The notes: generated by a model not told the origin, from the letters alone. A DNA stretch of 64,000 bases from Symsagittifera roscoffensis (GCF_963678635.1 NC_087066.1:10834517-10898516); one strand, 5' to 3'. Positions 23,882-35,801 are shown, numbered from the stretch's first letter. Numbers and translations: made by a program.

Positions 23882-25631
23882 GCCGCTAAATTGGATCACT
23901 CAATCGATCAATTTCCCACCCAGCCAACTTTTTGCTTTTCCCCCACCTCAATCACCTCATCCTAACACCTCACCCAGCATAGAATCGGACACTAATTCCA
24001 ACACAACAGTATATAAAACCATCTCCCAATTCAACAACTCCGATATCGAAACATCCGACGAATTTGTAAACTCTGTACCCAGCCCATCTACATTTTCTCA
24101 ACCTCCCTTTCAACCTCTACATTCCCAAGTCAAATTGAACTTCTTTCCCCTCCCTCTTCTATTCCACATGTCAAACCCACATATTCCCCTCTAACTAGCG
24201 AATCATCCTTAAAAACGACCAAGATCTCACAAAAATATCACATGAACTTGATAACTTCATAACACTACAACAGCAATTACAACACCCTCACACACTAACC
24301 ATTCATTAAGTCTCACAATTTTTAACATCATCAAATCCATCAACTCTAACCCCTCTTCAGCTTAAACACCCCCCCTTCCCCAAAATTCCACTTCCCCATT
24401 AACCCCACCCTCTAGTACGAACCGCGCTAACCGAACCTTTAAACGAAAATTCCCAAACACCCCCATTCCTAACTAACCCAGGAAAATTCACCACATTTAT
24501 CAATCATCCACTTCACACTAATACGAAAGAAATCCTACAAATATGCCTACTTTTTCCCCCAATATACATACTTCCATTCCGAACCCCACAATGAAAGACC
24601 AAATTACGTAAACGAGCATGTCTAATACCCCACACTCTCATGGACCTCTCATTACCACTTTACTAATCCATTAACATTACCACTATGTAACACGCCTCAT
24701 AATAATGAAATAGCCAGCACCCTACTCTACTTTCTCAAAACAGCACTAACATCAAGCCAGTTCACGCAAATAGGATACAGAGAATCCCTAACCAAATTCA
24801 CTGCACCTAAAGCTAATACTCAGCCCATTAATTACTACGATCGCAAAATCAACAGCCCAATGAAGACATTTGTCTAATTGGTGACCCAAATACTAGCCCT
24901 CAATTAACCGAGAGTTTTTCATAAAAACCTCGTACACCTTCACCCTCAATATCTTAGATAAAATATGACAAAGTCATCTCTGCAGCACTACGTAACACAA
25001 ATGCTTAGAAATCATACTTTAACCAATTCAATCATTTTTCACTAACTTTTGATTTCCTCACAACAAAAGAACGAAATATGCACTGTTCACACGAAATCAT
25101 GTTACGAACCAAACAAAAACATGCCTACGATTATTATAGACTCATTGGAAGTCAATACACTCACAATACACCAGCGCGGCAACTTCACCACAGATTTCAA
25201 TACATTAACTCAAAATAAACAACACCATTTTTCCTAAATTTCACCTATTGCATTAAAGACGCTAACCTAGAAGGCACCTCCGAAATTATGATCCCATCAC
25301 CCAGATTCATATCTTCTGCCCACTAAACAAACTAATAAACGTAGATGAATCCCGCCCAATGATCATCCCTCATGAATTCCTTCAGCCCGTCGAAGTCCCA
25401 ATCCTGGAATTCATATATAACACTCGCTATAACCACAAATTTTATAACCTAATTCAAAACACACTGTATGAACAATCATCTAACACGGAAGAATGTAACA
25501 TCACTAAAGCAATTGAAAAGCTTTGGCCACACTTGCAGACTAAAAACATCATTCGTTTGTTAGCTAAATTACTAACCTCCTCTGATATCATCCACAATGT
25601 TTTTCCTCATGGCTTCTTCAACGACAATTAG
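23878..25631 (+). pseudogene. ORF-T of copy A (3' gene of unknown function, heavily broken)
   Basis: The start ATG overlaps the env stop as ATGA, as in copy B. An early stop follows and about 28 bp are missing near 23930. Recognisable blocks matching copy B are FAFPPP, ESDTNSN, KTISQFNNSDIE, NYVNEHV, WTSHYHFTNPLTLPL, KFTAPKAN and, best kept, the last 90 residues from IIPHEFLQPVEVPILEF to FPHGFF before TAA at 25629-25631. No known domain recognised. Confidence 0.5.
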
Positions 25632-26420
25632 GTAATAAGAGTTCAATATTTTACTAACAAATTCAAAAAACACTAATCATTATGATTCAATGTTTTCTCT
25701 TTTTCTTTATGGGCACAATCATCAATCACCTGCCAAACAAAATCAAAATGAAAAAAAAAACAGAAAATCTTTTTCAAATTAATAATTTCTAATAACATAT
25801 CCTTTAATTGAAGCAATAAAATTATCCCGTGCAAATCAGTAAATTATTTAAAAAATCTTTTCCCACAAAAAATAAGCATTCATACAAATGAAATTAAATT
25901 AAAAATTTCAACCCCTAAACCAAGCAGTAACTTTATAATTTTGGATGTGGTAAATTGATAAAACTTGTTCATAAATTACAAAAGCAGCACTAACGTTTTC
26001 AAGCGATGCTTCTTTATATTTTCTCGCACAAATGTTCTATCCGAATTTGCATTGCTCGCCCACAAAGAATTGTTTAAAATAATGAATTCAAGTTTCAACC
26101 TTCACTGATAACAACTCTAACAAATATTAACACGTTTCAAACTTTCCTTTAACACGGTTGGAAAGGAATTATATAATAATCCAAACTAACCTACGCAAGC
26201 TTACCAAATACCATAAACCACAACCTAGCAGCATGACTAAGAATAGAAAAGCCACGGTATCCAAACTGGATTAACACCAGCTTAAAACCGGATAAATTAT
26301 TCATTTAAAGACTATCTTTAAGTCTGAACATAAAAGAACAAAACACCAAAAAGTCGAAAGACAAACCCAAAACAAACAATTTGATTTTTGAAAAAAAAAA
26401 CTACGACAACAAAAGAAAAG
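25632..26420 (+). other. 3' untranslated region of copy A
   Basis: No long frame. Conserved with copy B 54862-55610: CCCACAAAGAATTG near 26060, GGTTGGAAAGGAATTATATA near 26157, ACCAGCTTAAAACCGGATAA near 26276 and CAATTTGATTTTTGA near 26378. Long conserved 3' regions in complex retroelements can hold export or replication signals; the role is unknown. Confidence 0.5.
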
Positions 26421-27247
26421 ACTAGTAAGAAAAAAGCATGAAAAGTTGAACTAACACAGGACCACCAAAAAAAGAGCACGAAATTGAACCCTCATTTCTG
26501 TCCTAACCCACCAGAAGAGGACGTCCTGAGCATGCTCTATAGCCGGCCTCATCCACCGTGCTACATCCACGCTTTGTGACACCCATGACCCTTTTTTTGA
26601 TGAGAGTTACTCAAGTGTGAGTAGCTCTTAAAAAAACGAATTAAATAATAACGCTTTTGCGATAAAAATTAATACAAAATCATAACTAAAAAACATGATT
26701 AACAAAGATTTGAATATGTAAATAAAAATAATGCAGTATATAGATTATAAGACAACCCAAAGAGGAGCACCAGGAAACTTGACAACCCAATCACACTCCA
26801 ACTACGGAATAATAAAACTCACCTGACATGCTGCCTACAGTCACCCACTCGATGGATTTAGAGTACGACTTGACACCGCAGGAAAGTAATTCCATTGCAA
26901 CAGAACAATGGCCATCTCGATGTTCTAGTATACGTACAGATCCAAGTCACCGGGCATTGCATTCAAGCTCAAACTTCACGCTATTTCCAAACGACATCGA
27001 AACACAGTTCTCTCACAAACAAGAACGAACGACCATAAGAAACCATTTTGAAATCAGATTGATTTTGTTGGCGGTCACAGTCATTGTTGAATGACAACTT
27101 GATGTCCACCATTCCAGCTTCTTGGAGCTTCCTTCTCCAAGGACATATTATAATTGATGCTCACGATATACAACGATCTTCATCCATCCTCCATCGCAAG
27201 ATGAATAGAAAGGAACAAAAACTTAAACTCTCTAAACCCCGGATGGG
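26421..27247 (+). other. Copy-A-specific segment before the 3' LTR, partly GC-rich
   Basis: Copy B has no counterpart. Two patches (26500-26600 and 26825-27150) are much richer in G and C than anything nearby. The second holds an 88-codon open frame (26828-27094) with ordinary mixed composition (LEYDLTPQESNSI, a Ser-rich middle, hydrophobic end IRLILLAVTVIVE). It looks like host coding sequence carried into or inserted in the element, but I cannot name it. No polypurine tract is evident directly before the LTR. Confidence 0.4.
26828..27094 (+). CDS. Possible captured or host-derived exon, 88 codons, unknown
   Basis: The reading frame differs in base composition from the A-rich element around it and from the AT-rich host DNA. 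The product starts MLPTVTHSMDLEYDL, is rich in Ser/Thr/Arg and ends in a hydrophobic stretch before TGA. No domain recognised. It could be a remnant of a nested insertion or of a transduced host transcript. A chance frame is possible. Confidence 0.25.
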   Translation: MLPTVTHSMDLEYDLTPQESNSIATEQWPSRCSSIRTDPSHRALHSSSNFTLFPNDIETQFSHKQERTTIRNHFEIRLILLAVTVIVE

Positions 27248-27621
27248 TGGAACCAAATCTAAACTTGATTTATGCTTTTGGTTATTATTATGATATTTTA
27301 TCTCTATAAAATATTAAATACTAACCAATCATACTCCCTAAAACTAATACCCAAATGTAAAGTGTTGAAACTACTTGTAGTTTCAACAACAGAACAATTT
27401 GAATGAAATTTAGAATACATTTGTTCTCATTCTGGAACTAACTCGCGTAAACCGCTGTACACTAGATCTATTGAGACTAGGAGATATAAGAGTAAGATTA
27501 AGATTGGTATTAGGCTAAGAAGTTGCACGAATCTTTCCGGCCGAAAACAAGATAGCGTGACGAGCAGACGGTGTACCTTATCTGAAATTACTCTTTGAGT
27601 ACAGTTATCCATACATAACTC
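27248..27621 (+). repeat. 3' LTR of copy A
   Basis: Starts TGGAACC and aligns with the 5' LTR through the TATA box (27305-27311), the hairpin (27362-27389), the TTGCACGAATCT block and CCATACATAACTC. Divergence from the 5' LTR is clear by eye (roughly one change per ten bases), so the insertion is old if the LTRs were identical when it occurred. Confidence 0.78.
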
Positions 27622-27718
27622 TTTTAGCGGTTCAGTTAATGAGGTTTTGCAGGATAAAATGAAGATATATTCGAGTAAAGTAACAAACTGGACTTTTTGC
27701 ACCAAACAAAATTAAAGC

Positions 27719-27764
27719 AGAACAAACGCCAAATAAGAACAAACGCCAAATAAGAACAAACGCC
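27719..27764 (+). repeat. Short tandem repeat, 17-bp unit
   Basis: The unit AACAAACGCCAAATAAG occurs at 27721 and 27738 and in part (AACAAACGCC) at 27755. It begins about 100 bp beyond the 3' LTR of copy A. Confidence 0.75.
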
Positions 27765-28600
27765 GCTCAAGATCAAAGAGCAGGACTGAATTCATGCGTT
27801 CGCAAGAGTCGCTTTGAGAACCAATAGTGTCTGGAGGCTGTTCTCCTTGGCGAAGGACCGAATCAAGTACAGTCAAAGTCAGTGAATGAAAAGAATCAAT
27901 CTGCCCTTCAATTAACAGGAATTGAAAAACATCCTACGTTGCTTTTTTTTCGAAATCAGTGTTTCCAGCAAGTTTTTCAACTTGTTTCAATTCTTTTGTG
28001 TTTTAAGCCTAATTTTATGATAAATTATATACAATTTTGCTTCTTTCATAACGGAAACTTTGAAACGAAAAATTTGTTCCAATTCGACGACACTCAGTTA
28101 CAGTTTGGAAACTAGAATTCTATAAACTGTTGATTTATTGGCTAGCAATTTATACCAAATCAAACTTAATTACTTTTTCTTCCTATCAATATTTCTATTA
28201 GTTGAAAAATCAGAATCAGTAGAACTGAACTGATAACATTGGCTTTATGGTTCATAAACATCAGCTCCATTCACATTGTGAAGATCGTTTTCCAAAGCGG
28301 GCGACACTTCAGTTTCGTTGAAATAATTTTCATCTACATACTTTGTATTTGTGAGATCAAACTCTGTAGTGGCAAACAATTTATTGATTGAAATCGTATT
28401 AAGTCAATTAAAATACTAAACTAATTTTTAATAGCTAAATTTTTGACATATACCAGTCACAATCATATAGATGTTAAATTCATAGAAATCCTTCAGCTAG
28501 TGTGATTTGTAAACTTACAAAACTTCTAATTAATCAGAGTAACTTTAAGCTGAAAAACTACCCTTCAAAAAGCTTATTGAATATTTATGTTTTAATCATC
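27765..28600. other. Non-coding stretch
   Basis: AT-rich sequence with only short chance frames. Nothing recognised. Confidence 0.4.
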
Positions 28601-30130
28601 ACGCGGCAAAACTGTGCAGTTGGATAGTTGCACAATTTTGTGTCTGTAAGTTCCTGGATTCCACAAACTAATCTTTAAACATGTTTCAAAACGTAAGTGG
28701 ATTCCATTTACAAAACTTCCATGGATTCCGCGTACATATGAGTGTACAAATTTGTTGTGTCGCGGATTCCGCAACAAGCGAATATAGCTAGTTGTTTTGG
28801 CTTCCACAACTGTAAGTGGGTTCCGAAAAATGTAAGTGGAATCGGCAAATGTAAGTGGATTCCGAATTTCGTTCAATACTGAGCGGGATTTCTTATCTCT
28901 ATCAATGCGGAATTTAGAAGCATAGACTTAACCATTGTCAGCGGAATCCACGAACAAGTCTTAAACATGGGTTACCTCAATCGGTGGCTGTCATATTTCA
29001 GTATTTTGGAAACACAACGCCAAATATTTTCAGTATTTGGAGTCAATGAGTTAAGAGTGTGTGAAACATCGACAAACTTAGGTCCACAACTGTAAGTGGC
29101 TTCTGCAAAATGTAAGCGGAATCCGCAAAGGTAAGTGGATTCTGCAAACTGTAAGTGGATTCCGAATTTTGTTCAATACTGAGGTGGAAATCTTATCTTT
29201 AGCAACGCGAAATTTAAAAACATATACTTAACTATTGTCAGCGCAATCCACGAACAAGTCCTAAATATGGGTTACCTAAATCGGTGGATGTCAAATTTCC
29301 AGTATTTTGGAAACACTATGTGCTTAGGTCAGTATTTGGGATTGTGTCAATCCCAAATACTGATTTTAGAGGCATAACGCCGAATAAATCCAGTATTTGT
29401 AGTCATTGGGTTGAGAGTGTATGGAAACACAGCGCACAGCATATCGCCAAATTAGGTCAACATTTGGGATTCTATCGATCCCAAATACTGGTCAGTATTT
29501 GGGATTGATAGAATCCCGAAAACTGGAATAATGTGGAATAAATATTAAATATATTCATTATTTGGAGTCTTTATGTTGATAGTGATTAGAAAGACAACGC
29601 ATAACAAATCGTCGAATTACCCCAGTATTTGGGATTCCAAATACTGGTCAGTAATTGGGATTTCATTGATCCCGAACACTGATCTATTCTAGTAAATTTC
29701 TATTCTAGTAAATTTCCATTCTAGTGAAATAAAATCATGTATTTGAAAGATATAATTTCAAAGGCTACTGCATATATACATATATGTAAAGGGAGTCCTC
29801 AGTTAAAATGCGGATTCCACTTACATTTTGCGGATTCCACAAACATTTTGTGGATTCTGCTTACAGTTGCGGATTCCGCAAGAGCTCAATTTAACTATAC
29901 ACATATCTTATTGTTTGTTTGTGGACTCCAAAAACTGTTTTGGATTCCGCAAATGCGGTTGCGGATTCCGCAAACTCGACTATTTTTGGAGCAAATTTGA
30001 GCGGAACAGTTTTTAGGTATTTGTTTGTGGAATTCATAAGAGCAAAGAAGATCAAAGAAAAGTACCAATGATGTGGATTCTGCGACAAGTCTGATTTTGG
30101 CCTCTTGTGGAATCCGCATACAATGCACAG
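28600..30130. repeat. Repeat cluster built on GTGGATTCCGC and CAGTATTTGGGAT motifs
   Basis: The left part (28670-29175) repeats GTAAGTGGATTCCG(C/A) many times. The right part (29805-30120) carries the reverse complement, GCGGATTCCACTTAC and variants, so the two halves face each other. Within the left part, 28806-29020 is duplicated at 29083-29300. The middle (29300-29680) has repeated CAGTATTTGGGAT/ATCCCAAATACTG hairpins, including a perfect 15-bp palindromic stem at 29330-29362. A 16-bp unit TATTCTAGTAAATTTC is repeated at about 29685-29720. No protein-coding gene is visible. The structure resembles a foldback or satellite-like element. Confidence 0.65.
29330..29362. repeat. Perfect 15-bp inverted repeat with 3-nt loop
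   Basis: CAGTATTTGGGATTG at 29330-29344 and its exact reverse complement CAATCCCAAATACTG at 29348-29362 flank TGT. A second copy with 13-bp arms in the opposite order, centred on GT, lies at 29478-29505. Confidence 0.85.
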
Positions 30131-32998
30131 AGTGCACATTTTAAACTCGTAACGATTGTTCAGCTGAATATTTTGGTTCATATGAAGTGTCCTATATACA
30201 TTTTAGGCGTGGTATTTGTTTTCAAAATTGATTTTTTTAAACAAAAACTAGGATATATTTTGTAATATTACAGAAATTGAATCAAACTAAAACGCTTCAA
30301 AATTAATTTCTGATTCGAAAATGATACAAAAAGTTATTGCCTCTGTTTTTTTTTTCAGAAAAATAGTGAATGGTATTGTTCAGCTATTTTTAATTGTATT
30401 CAATTCTTCTAAGTTATAAACTCAATTTGGAAGACGATCAATTAAATTTAGTTTTATTGCGCATAAAAAAAACTTAAAAATCGTTGTTCGTGGTTTTGGC
30501 AAAAAATTATGATTCGCTCACCACAAAAAATTTTTGTAGGGTGAACTTTTGCAGAAATCCGTTAACAAGTCAAAAGGTTATCCTTAAAATCAAAGACCAA
30601 TAAAAAACATAACTGATTTGAAAATGATATACAAATTTAATAGCCTTTGTTCCTTTTGTTGAAAATCAGTTTTTCAACTTGGTTCAATTCTTTTGAGTTT
30701 TAATCCCAATTTTATTTTTAATCATATAAGTTTTAAGTTTACAAAGCATTATAATTGGAAACTAAAAACACAATTTCTGTTATTGCAGTAGAAAAAGATA
30801 AATTTTGTTTTTCACAAAATTTATTCAAGTTGATGTTGTGCAAACTGCGTCATTTTTGATTATTAGTTTTGGCGAAACATGGAAGTATCCATCAAAAAAA
30901 CTATGGAGAGCGAATATATATGACAGAACCGCAAAAAATTACAAATGCTGATGGAGCAGTTTTCAGTAATAGTGGTTCTACAAAGGTAGAGTTGCTAAAA
31001 AACCATCAAATCTTCTTTGGCGCTAACTAGATTTGAGTTTCTCTTGCGTTGTGACTTCTTTTTGATCAAAATGTCAACAAAAAAATGTTATATAGCAAAT
31101 AATTATGTCTTTTCTGTCAGTACGTTTTTAAGAAACAAAAAATTGGTTGAAGAGCAGCATTGAAAAAATGCTGAGAGCTTTGAGAGCTGAGATCTTCAAA
31201 CATTTTTCGGAAAAAACCTGATGAAAAAAAACCTCAAAAAAACTTTCACTATTATTTCTGGCTGAACATGTACATAATAATGTAAGGAAGTGCAGCAGGA
31301 CAATGTATGCACCTGAAGTTTCAAAGAACAACATTCACGAGAGATGATAAACTTCAATGTATCCTTAGGTCCTCAGAACAATGATACTTTCATTGCAAAA
31401 ATTTGGGTCTCAGATAAACTTGAAACGTTAGAAACTCAGTGATGTGCAAACCAAGTAGAAAACAATGCGCTAGCTTTTAACGATGAAAATTAATTGCGAA
31501 ATTATGTATCTACTGCCAAAGTTTTTTTTTCAAAAAATTGAACCAAATTATTAACAGCAAGGAAAATTTGTTATACGTATAGGGGCAGATCTAGGATTCT
31601 CTCTATGTTGCGCTTTTCAATTTTTTTGAAGGTTTTGCTGACCTTTTTTTGGGTCGACTAAATTGATTTTACGAGCTCTCCCAAAAAACTAAAAACACCC
31701 TGTTTAGGCAAAACTTTTTCGCCTCCGGCAAACTTTTGTTAAACAAGGCCAAAAAAGGCATTTATAAGCCTTTTTTGGATAGTTTTGACCAAAATAAGCG
31801 TTTTCTGCTCGCGCTGTTTCCCCTTCAAAAGTTGTATATTTTGGCAACAAAGGCGCCTTAAATTTTTTTTTGTCAGCGGACCAAAATGGAGTTCTTACAA
31901 TAAAACCAAAGGGTGAAAGGGCCCCTTTAGGTTATCAGGGGATGGAATTTTCGGGTCAGCCAGTCAAAAATGGAGGTCTTAAAATTATAACCCCAAAGTA
32001 GAGGCTTTTGGGTTGTAAGATGTTTGAAAAAACTAAACTTAAGATATTTTTCGGAGAATAAACGAATAATTGGGAGAGGCTTCAAATTGAACAAAAATGA
32101 AACAGACTACCTGCACTCAATAAAAAAGGCCTAAAAATTGATCTTTTTGGAAAAAAAATTAGTTATTTAAATTTGTATTACAATTTCCTTAATATGATGA
32201 TTTCAAATAATGAAAAAAAATAAACATCTAAGGTTGCTTTTTTCCAGTTTTTTAAAGTTTTTTATCTACAAGACTAACTAGAAAACCTTCAAAAAGAGTT
32301 TTCCCGGAGTTAAACTATTTTTTTATGGTTTATCTTTCTATAATTAGCCTGTTTGCTTGCTTCACTCGCTCGAATTTAGGCTTAAGTTCAAACTTTTTTC
32401 TCGCCACTGAGACACTTGCTTGAAAACATTCCAACATTTTTTCAACAATTGGAAACTTTTTCTTCAATTTTTTACTTGTTCAAGTCACGAAGCACGACTG
32501 AATGGATTTTGCACGGACAATCAAAGAAAAAACTAAATACGACCTAAAACAAAAACACTTTGACGTGCTACGACACTATATTTTATTGCTACGACACGCA
32601 TGAAAATGTATGGAAGAATTGTGATTAAAACAACTCATCGGGTTTCTGAAATCAAATTGAAACTGTAACAAAAGAAAGCGATTTTCGACGAAAACTTAAA
32701 ACCAAAAACAAACGATGTCTTTACTTGACTGCAAGAAAACATGGTGAGGTCTGTTATTTTTCAGTTCCAAACAGACGCATTTATCATGCGTTCATAGCTT
32801 TTTCTTTTCCAAAATCGGTTGAAACAAGCTAGGACGTAAGTATCGATTCTAATTTTCTTCAGAAAGTTTTGATTTTAAAGTCAAATGAGCTGAACTGATT
32901 ATTGTGATTCAAGGAGCGCCATCTGAGTTGACTTCTACTGGTTCAGAGATTTCTTTTTATCTAAACGAATACTCTGAAAAACCAAGATTTTTTTCGAA
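30131..32998. other. Non-coding stretch with one dispersed repeat
   Basis: AT-rich, with many homopolymer runs and short chance frames. Apart from the dispersed repeat at 31595-31862 nothing was recognised. The tail (32500-32998) may hold the promoter or 5' untranslated region of the putative gene starting at 32999. Confidence 0.4.
31595..31862 (+). repeat. Dispersed repeat, copy 2 (see 345-640)
   Basis: Same family as the repeat in the copine intron, with the same landmark blocks in the same order. It lies in non-coding DNA between the two giant retroelements. Divergence from copy 1 is high, so neither copy looks recent. Confidence 0.5.
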
Positions 32999-33056
32999 AT
33001 GGCGACTTTAGCTGTTTTACAGATGTTATCAGCGCTGCTTTTCTTCAGTGTGCATG
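32999..33056 (+). CDS. Putative secreted-protein gene, exon 1 (signal peptide)
   Basis: ATG in the context CGAAATGG opens a frame for MATLAVLQMLSALLFFSVH, a textbook signal peptide. It is cut by a GT donor after one base of the next codon (phase 1). No domain is available to name the product. The support is the signal peptide plus phase agreement with candidate exons at 34751 and 35736, all GT/AG bounded. Each exon is small enough to arise by chance, so the gene remains a hypothesis. Confidence 0.35.
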
Positions 33057-35735
33057 GTAGTTTTTAGCAATTGATATATTTTAATAGAACATGTTGAAAT
33101 TTAAGAAGCATCAGTTTTCCAGTTTGAATGAGAGCTTTGAAGGGGTAGTAAAAACATTTTTGATCATTAGTTTAGACCATTAAAATTTCAATCAAAATTA
33201 TCAATAAATTTTGAATTGAACAAAACAAATACAAATTAAGCTATCTGATTGCTTCGTTTCTAGAGTTTAGAGTTGTACATAACGTTTTTCATTTTTCTGC
33301 ATTAGCATTTTTAACATTTATATACGGCATCGAATTTTTCGGTTTTCGCAGAAAGATGAAATAGCCAACTAAACAAAAACAGTTTTTTCATGTTTTTTTT
33401 TGGTGTTTTTGTTTGCGGAGCTCATCTGTCATACTGTTGTTATAATCTTTTCCTATCTACTTTCTCAACATCAATGGATTTTAGTGCTATTTTTAAAGAT
33501 GATTAGCTTCCATTATTCATAAAAAAATTCTCCATGAAACTCGGTTGCTAATCCCTAACAGACTGTGATAATTTCAATTAAAGCTGTAGCTCTCGGAAAC
33601 GCTGTATTGGAATTTTCAAAAACTATAAACAAAGTAAATTGCAAAAAATATGAGTTTCAGCTTGTAGACAATTTTTTAACAACCTTCAATTTGAAAATTA
33701 AAAAATATTCTCTGTTTTTAGAGGCTGAATTAATAAAAAGTTTTGAAAACATCTTGAAACTTTCAATACAACATTTTTTCGTCTTTTTGTCTTTAAGGAA
33801 AGTTTTCGCAGTTTTTGCTATTTTATTCAGGAGAAACGTCAGCCTTAAAAAGTTTTACAAGCTCAGTTTTCGGACTTTTGTTGGGTTTTTCTTCATAAAT
33901 AATTTAAACAAAACGAGCTACTCTTTTTTTAGTCAACTGACAATCTGTTGCAACTGTTCGTTGACTGACGAAGTTTTTATACACATATATAAAAACTTTA
34001 TTTAAATTGTTGAGTTAAATAAGTTTCTCAATTTTCCGAAAGTTTAGCTCAAAAGCTTTGTTAGTTTAGAAAATTTTAAACCAAAATTTCATATTCCACT
34101 TTCAAACTTATTGAAAAAATCCAAGTCAAGTTGCGCGCTTTGCTCAGTTTTGTTTTGTCCTCACAGTTTTTTCAATATTCAGTTGAATTTTTTTTTTCAG
34201 ATCCACGTTTTTTTTCAGAACCATGAGGAAAATGATGATAGTTATCCTCATTTTAAATTGTTGCATTTCCAAAAAAATACAATTTGTTTCAATTTTCCCA
34301 ATCAATGCTTCTATAAAAAAATTTTGGGGTGAGATGACTTTTTTTAAAAAAATGTTGAAATCCTAATTTTTTAAAAATTTTTCTTTGTTTCCCTCTTCCT
34401 TGAACCATAGCCTGCTTTGTTGGCTTAAAACCACATCAATTAATTTCTTAATCACACAGGAATTGGTATTTGTTAATGTTTGGTATGAATAGGTGCTGGT
34501 AAAAAAATATAGCTGGAGTTTTTTCGATTCAGATAATTTTGCTTGCATACCAACCCCCTTAAAAAGTTTCATTATGATCCTGGGGCGTAGCAGATACCAG
34601 AAAAAACATTGCCGGCAGATTCTTAAAAAGTAAGAACACCCATGACTTTTATCTGTTCACAAGGTTTCAAAAAAGGTTTATGATAGAGTAACAACACAAA
34701 TATATAATAAACTATATTCAGCGGTAAATTGCTGATAAAAAGTTTTTCAGACTCGACAGCTTCAGACTTACCAGGAAATTACTGTCCAGACGAAAAAAAA
34801 GCACTGGAAGGATATGGTAAGCTTGATTTTTATACTTTAAGTGAGAAGTAAGAAAGAACGATATTTATTTCTCTGATTCAAAAATATACATATCAGAACT
34901 TTTACATCACAAAATCATTGACCAGAAGGGACACTAAATTGAACTTTTGGTCTCCCTAAGTATTTTGATAGTGTTACAAAGACTTTCCTAGTCTTTATAA
35001 CCGCCTTTTGACGTATGTCACAAACTTATCTGAAAAACAATTTGTCAGATAATCCCTCAATCTTTCATCGTTTCTAGTTTTATCATGCTTAATTTTTAGT
35101 TTTTTCAATGATTTTTTCTTAAAATATTTTTTATTCATTAACTTTTTCAACAATTTTAGCCCTTATTTTCTAATCAGAACAGCACTAAAAATTTGATCAG
35201 GCACGACGTCCGCCGTCATTGCCAGTTTATGAAGAAACAACCAGTCATCGTTGTCTGATTTGTATCGATATGTTAGAAAAACTTACTATGTGATAAATAA
35301 GCAACTTTTTTTTTACCACCCTGAAGCATGCGAAAATAAAAGCGACTGGAGGCGTGTTGTTTTGTAATTTCAGGTACCTCAAAGCAAAGCCCGTAACTAT
35401 TTGGATATGCCATAGTTTCAAAAACCTTCTTAAGATCACCCGTACAACTAATTACAATACCAGGAAAAACTGTCGTGTTATTCATATTGAATCACAGTAA
35501 CAAAACGGCTTCTGAGATAAAAAAAAACAACACAAGCAATTCATCATTTTTTTGAAAGTAAGAACAAAAAAACATACCAAAGTTTGATCATGGTGATTCG
35601 TAGAGAATATATTGGAGAAATCTGAAAACCACGAAAATCGAAAAAATTTCAAAAAAATTTAGACCATAGATCCATACGTGTCATTTTTCTTCCTTAGCTA
35701 TTTTTGACATCTTAACCAAACTTGACGACTTTCAG
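33057..35735. other. Putative introns and non-coding DNA around the secreted-gene exons
   Basis: AT-rich DNA apart from the 66-bp exon at 34751. A 146-codon frame at 33565-34005 is Phe/Lys/Leu/Ile-rich with no recognisable pattern and is probably chance. A further coding-like patch (about 35202-35290, with HRCLICIDMLEKL) follows GATCAG but is in phase 0 and does not fit the other exons. Confidence 0.3.
34751..34816 (+). CDS. Putative secreted-protein gene, exon 2
   Basis: The 66-bp exon lies between TTTTTCAG and GTAAGC. Entered in phase 1 it reads STASDLPGNYCPDEKKALEG without a stop and leaves in phase 1. The residues (one Cys, acidic/basic mix) suit a small secreted protein. The intron from exon 1 would be about 1.7 kb. 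Confidence 0.35.
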
Positions 35736-35753
35736 AATTGGTGACCAACGACA
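35736..35753 (+). CDS. Putative micro-exon of the secreted-protein gene
   Basis: Eighteen bases (AATTGGTGACCAACGACA) sit between a pyrimidine-rich ACTTTCAG and GTAAGT, phase 1 on both sides. Retroelement B begins only 49 bp downstream, in what would be the next intron. Symmetric phase-1 micro-exons in a secreted-protein gene recall the micro-exon genes of parasitic flatworms. That comparison is speculative. Confidence 0.25.
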
Positions 35754-35801
35754 GTAAGTTTCAATATTCTAAAATTTTTCTGTTAGATCATTCCAACTTT
35801 T

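Larger units (their letters stand above)
9159..27621 (+). mobile_element. Giant env-bearing Ty3/gypsy-type LTR retroelement, copy A (decayed, both LTRs)
   Basis: The copy is flanked by direct repeats of about 375 bp starting TGGAACC (9159) and TGGAACC (27248). Between them lie a leader, gag, protease, reverse transcriptase, RNase H, integrase, ORF-S, ORF-P, an env-like gene and ORF-T, all on the plus strand. The plus strand is strikingly A-rich and G-poor compared with the surrounding DNA. Every gene is broken by stops and frameshifts; protease has Asn in place of the catalytic Asp and reverse transcriptase has YLDV in place of YLDD. At about 18.5 kb it is two to three times the usual Ty3/gypsy length. 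The family assignment follows from the order PR-RT-RH-IN, a YLDD-type RT and the GPY/F-like module after integrase. Target-site duplications were not identified. Confidence 0.85.

Noticed and set aside
27427-27705. Minus-strand frames that recur in all three LTRs (also near 36039-36254)
   Set aside because: They recur because the LTR sequence recurs. The 92-codon frame extends past the LTR end and differs between copies.
28600-30130. CRISPR array
   Set aside because: Repeats are degenerate, occur in both orientations and lack uniform spacers. The DNA is eukaryotic.
33565-34005. 146-codon plus-strand frame
   Set aside because: Made mostly of Phe, Lys, Leu, Ile and Asn from T/A runs, with no motif or splice context. 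One frame of this length is not surprising in 64 kb of AT-rich DNA.
35202-35290. Further exon of the secreted-protein gene (HRCLICIDMLEKL)
   Set aside because: Follows a CAG but would start in phase 0, whereas the neighbouring exons need phase 1. No donor in frame before the stop.
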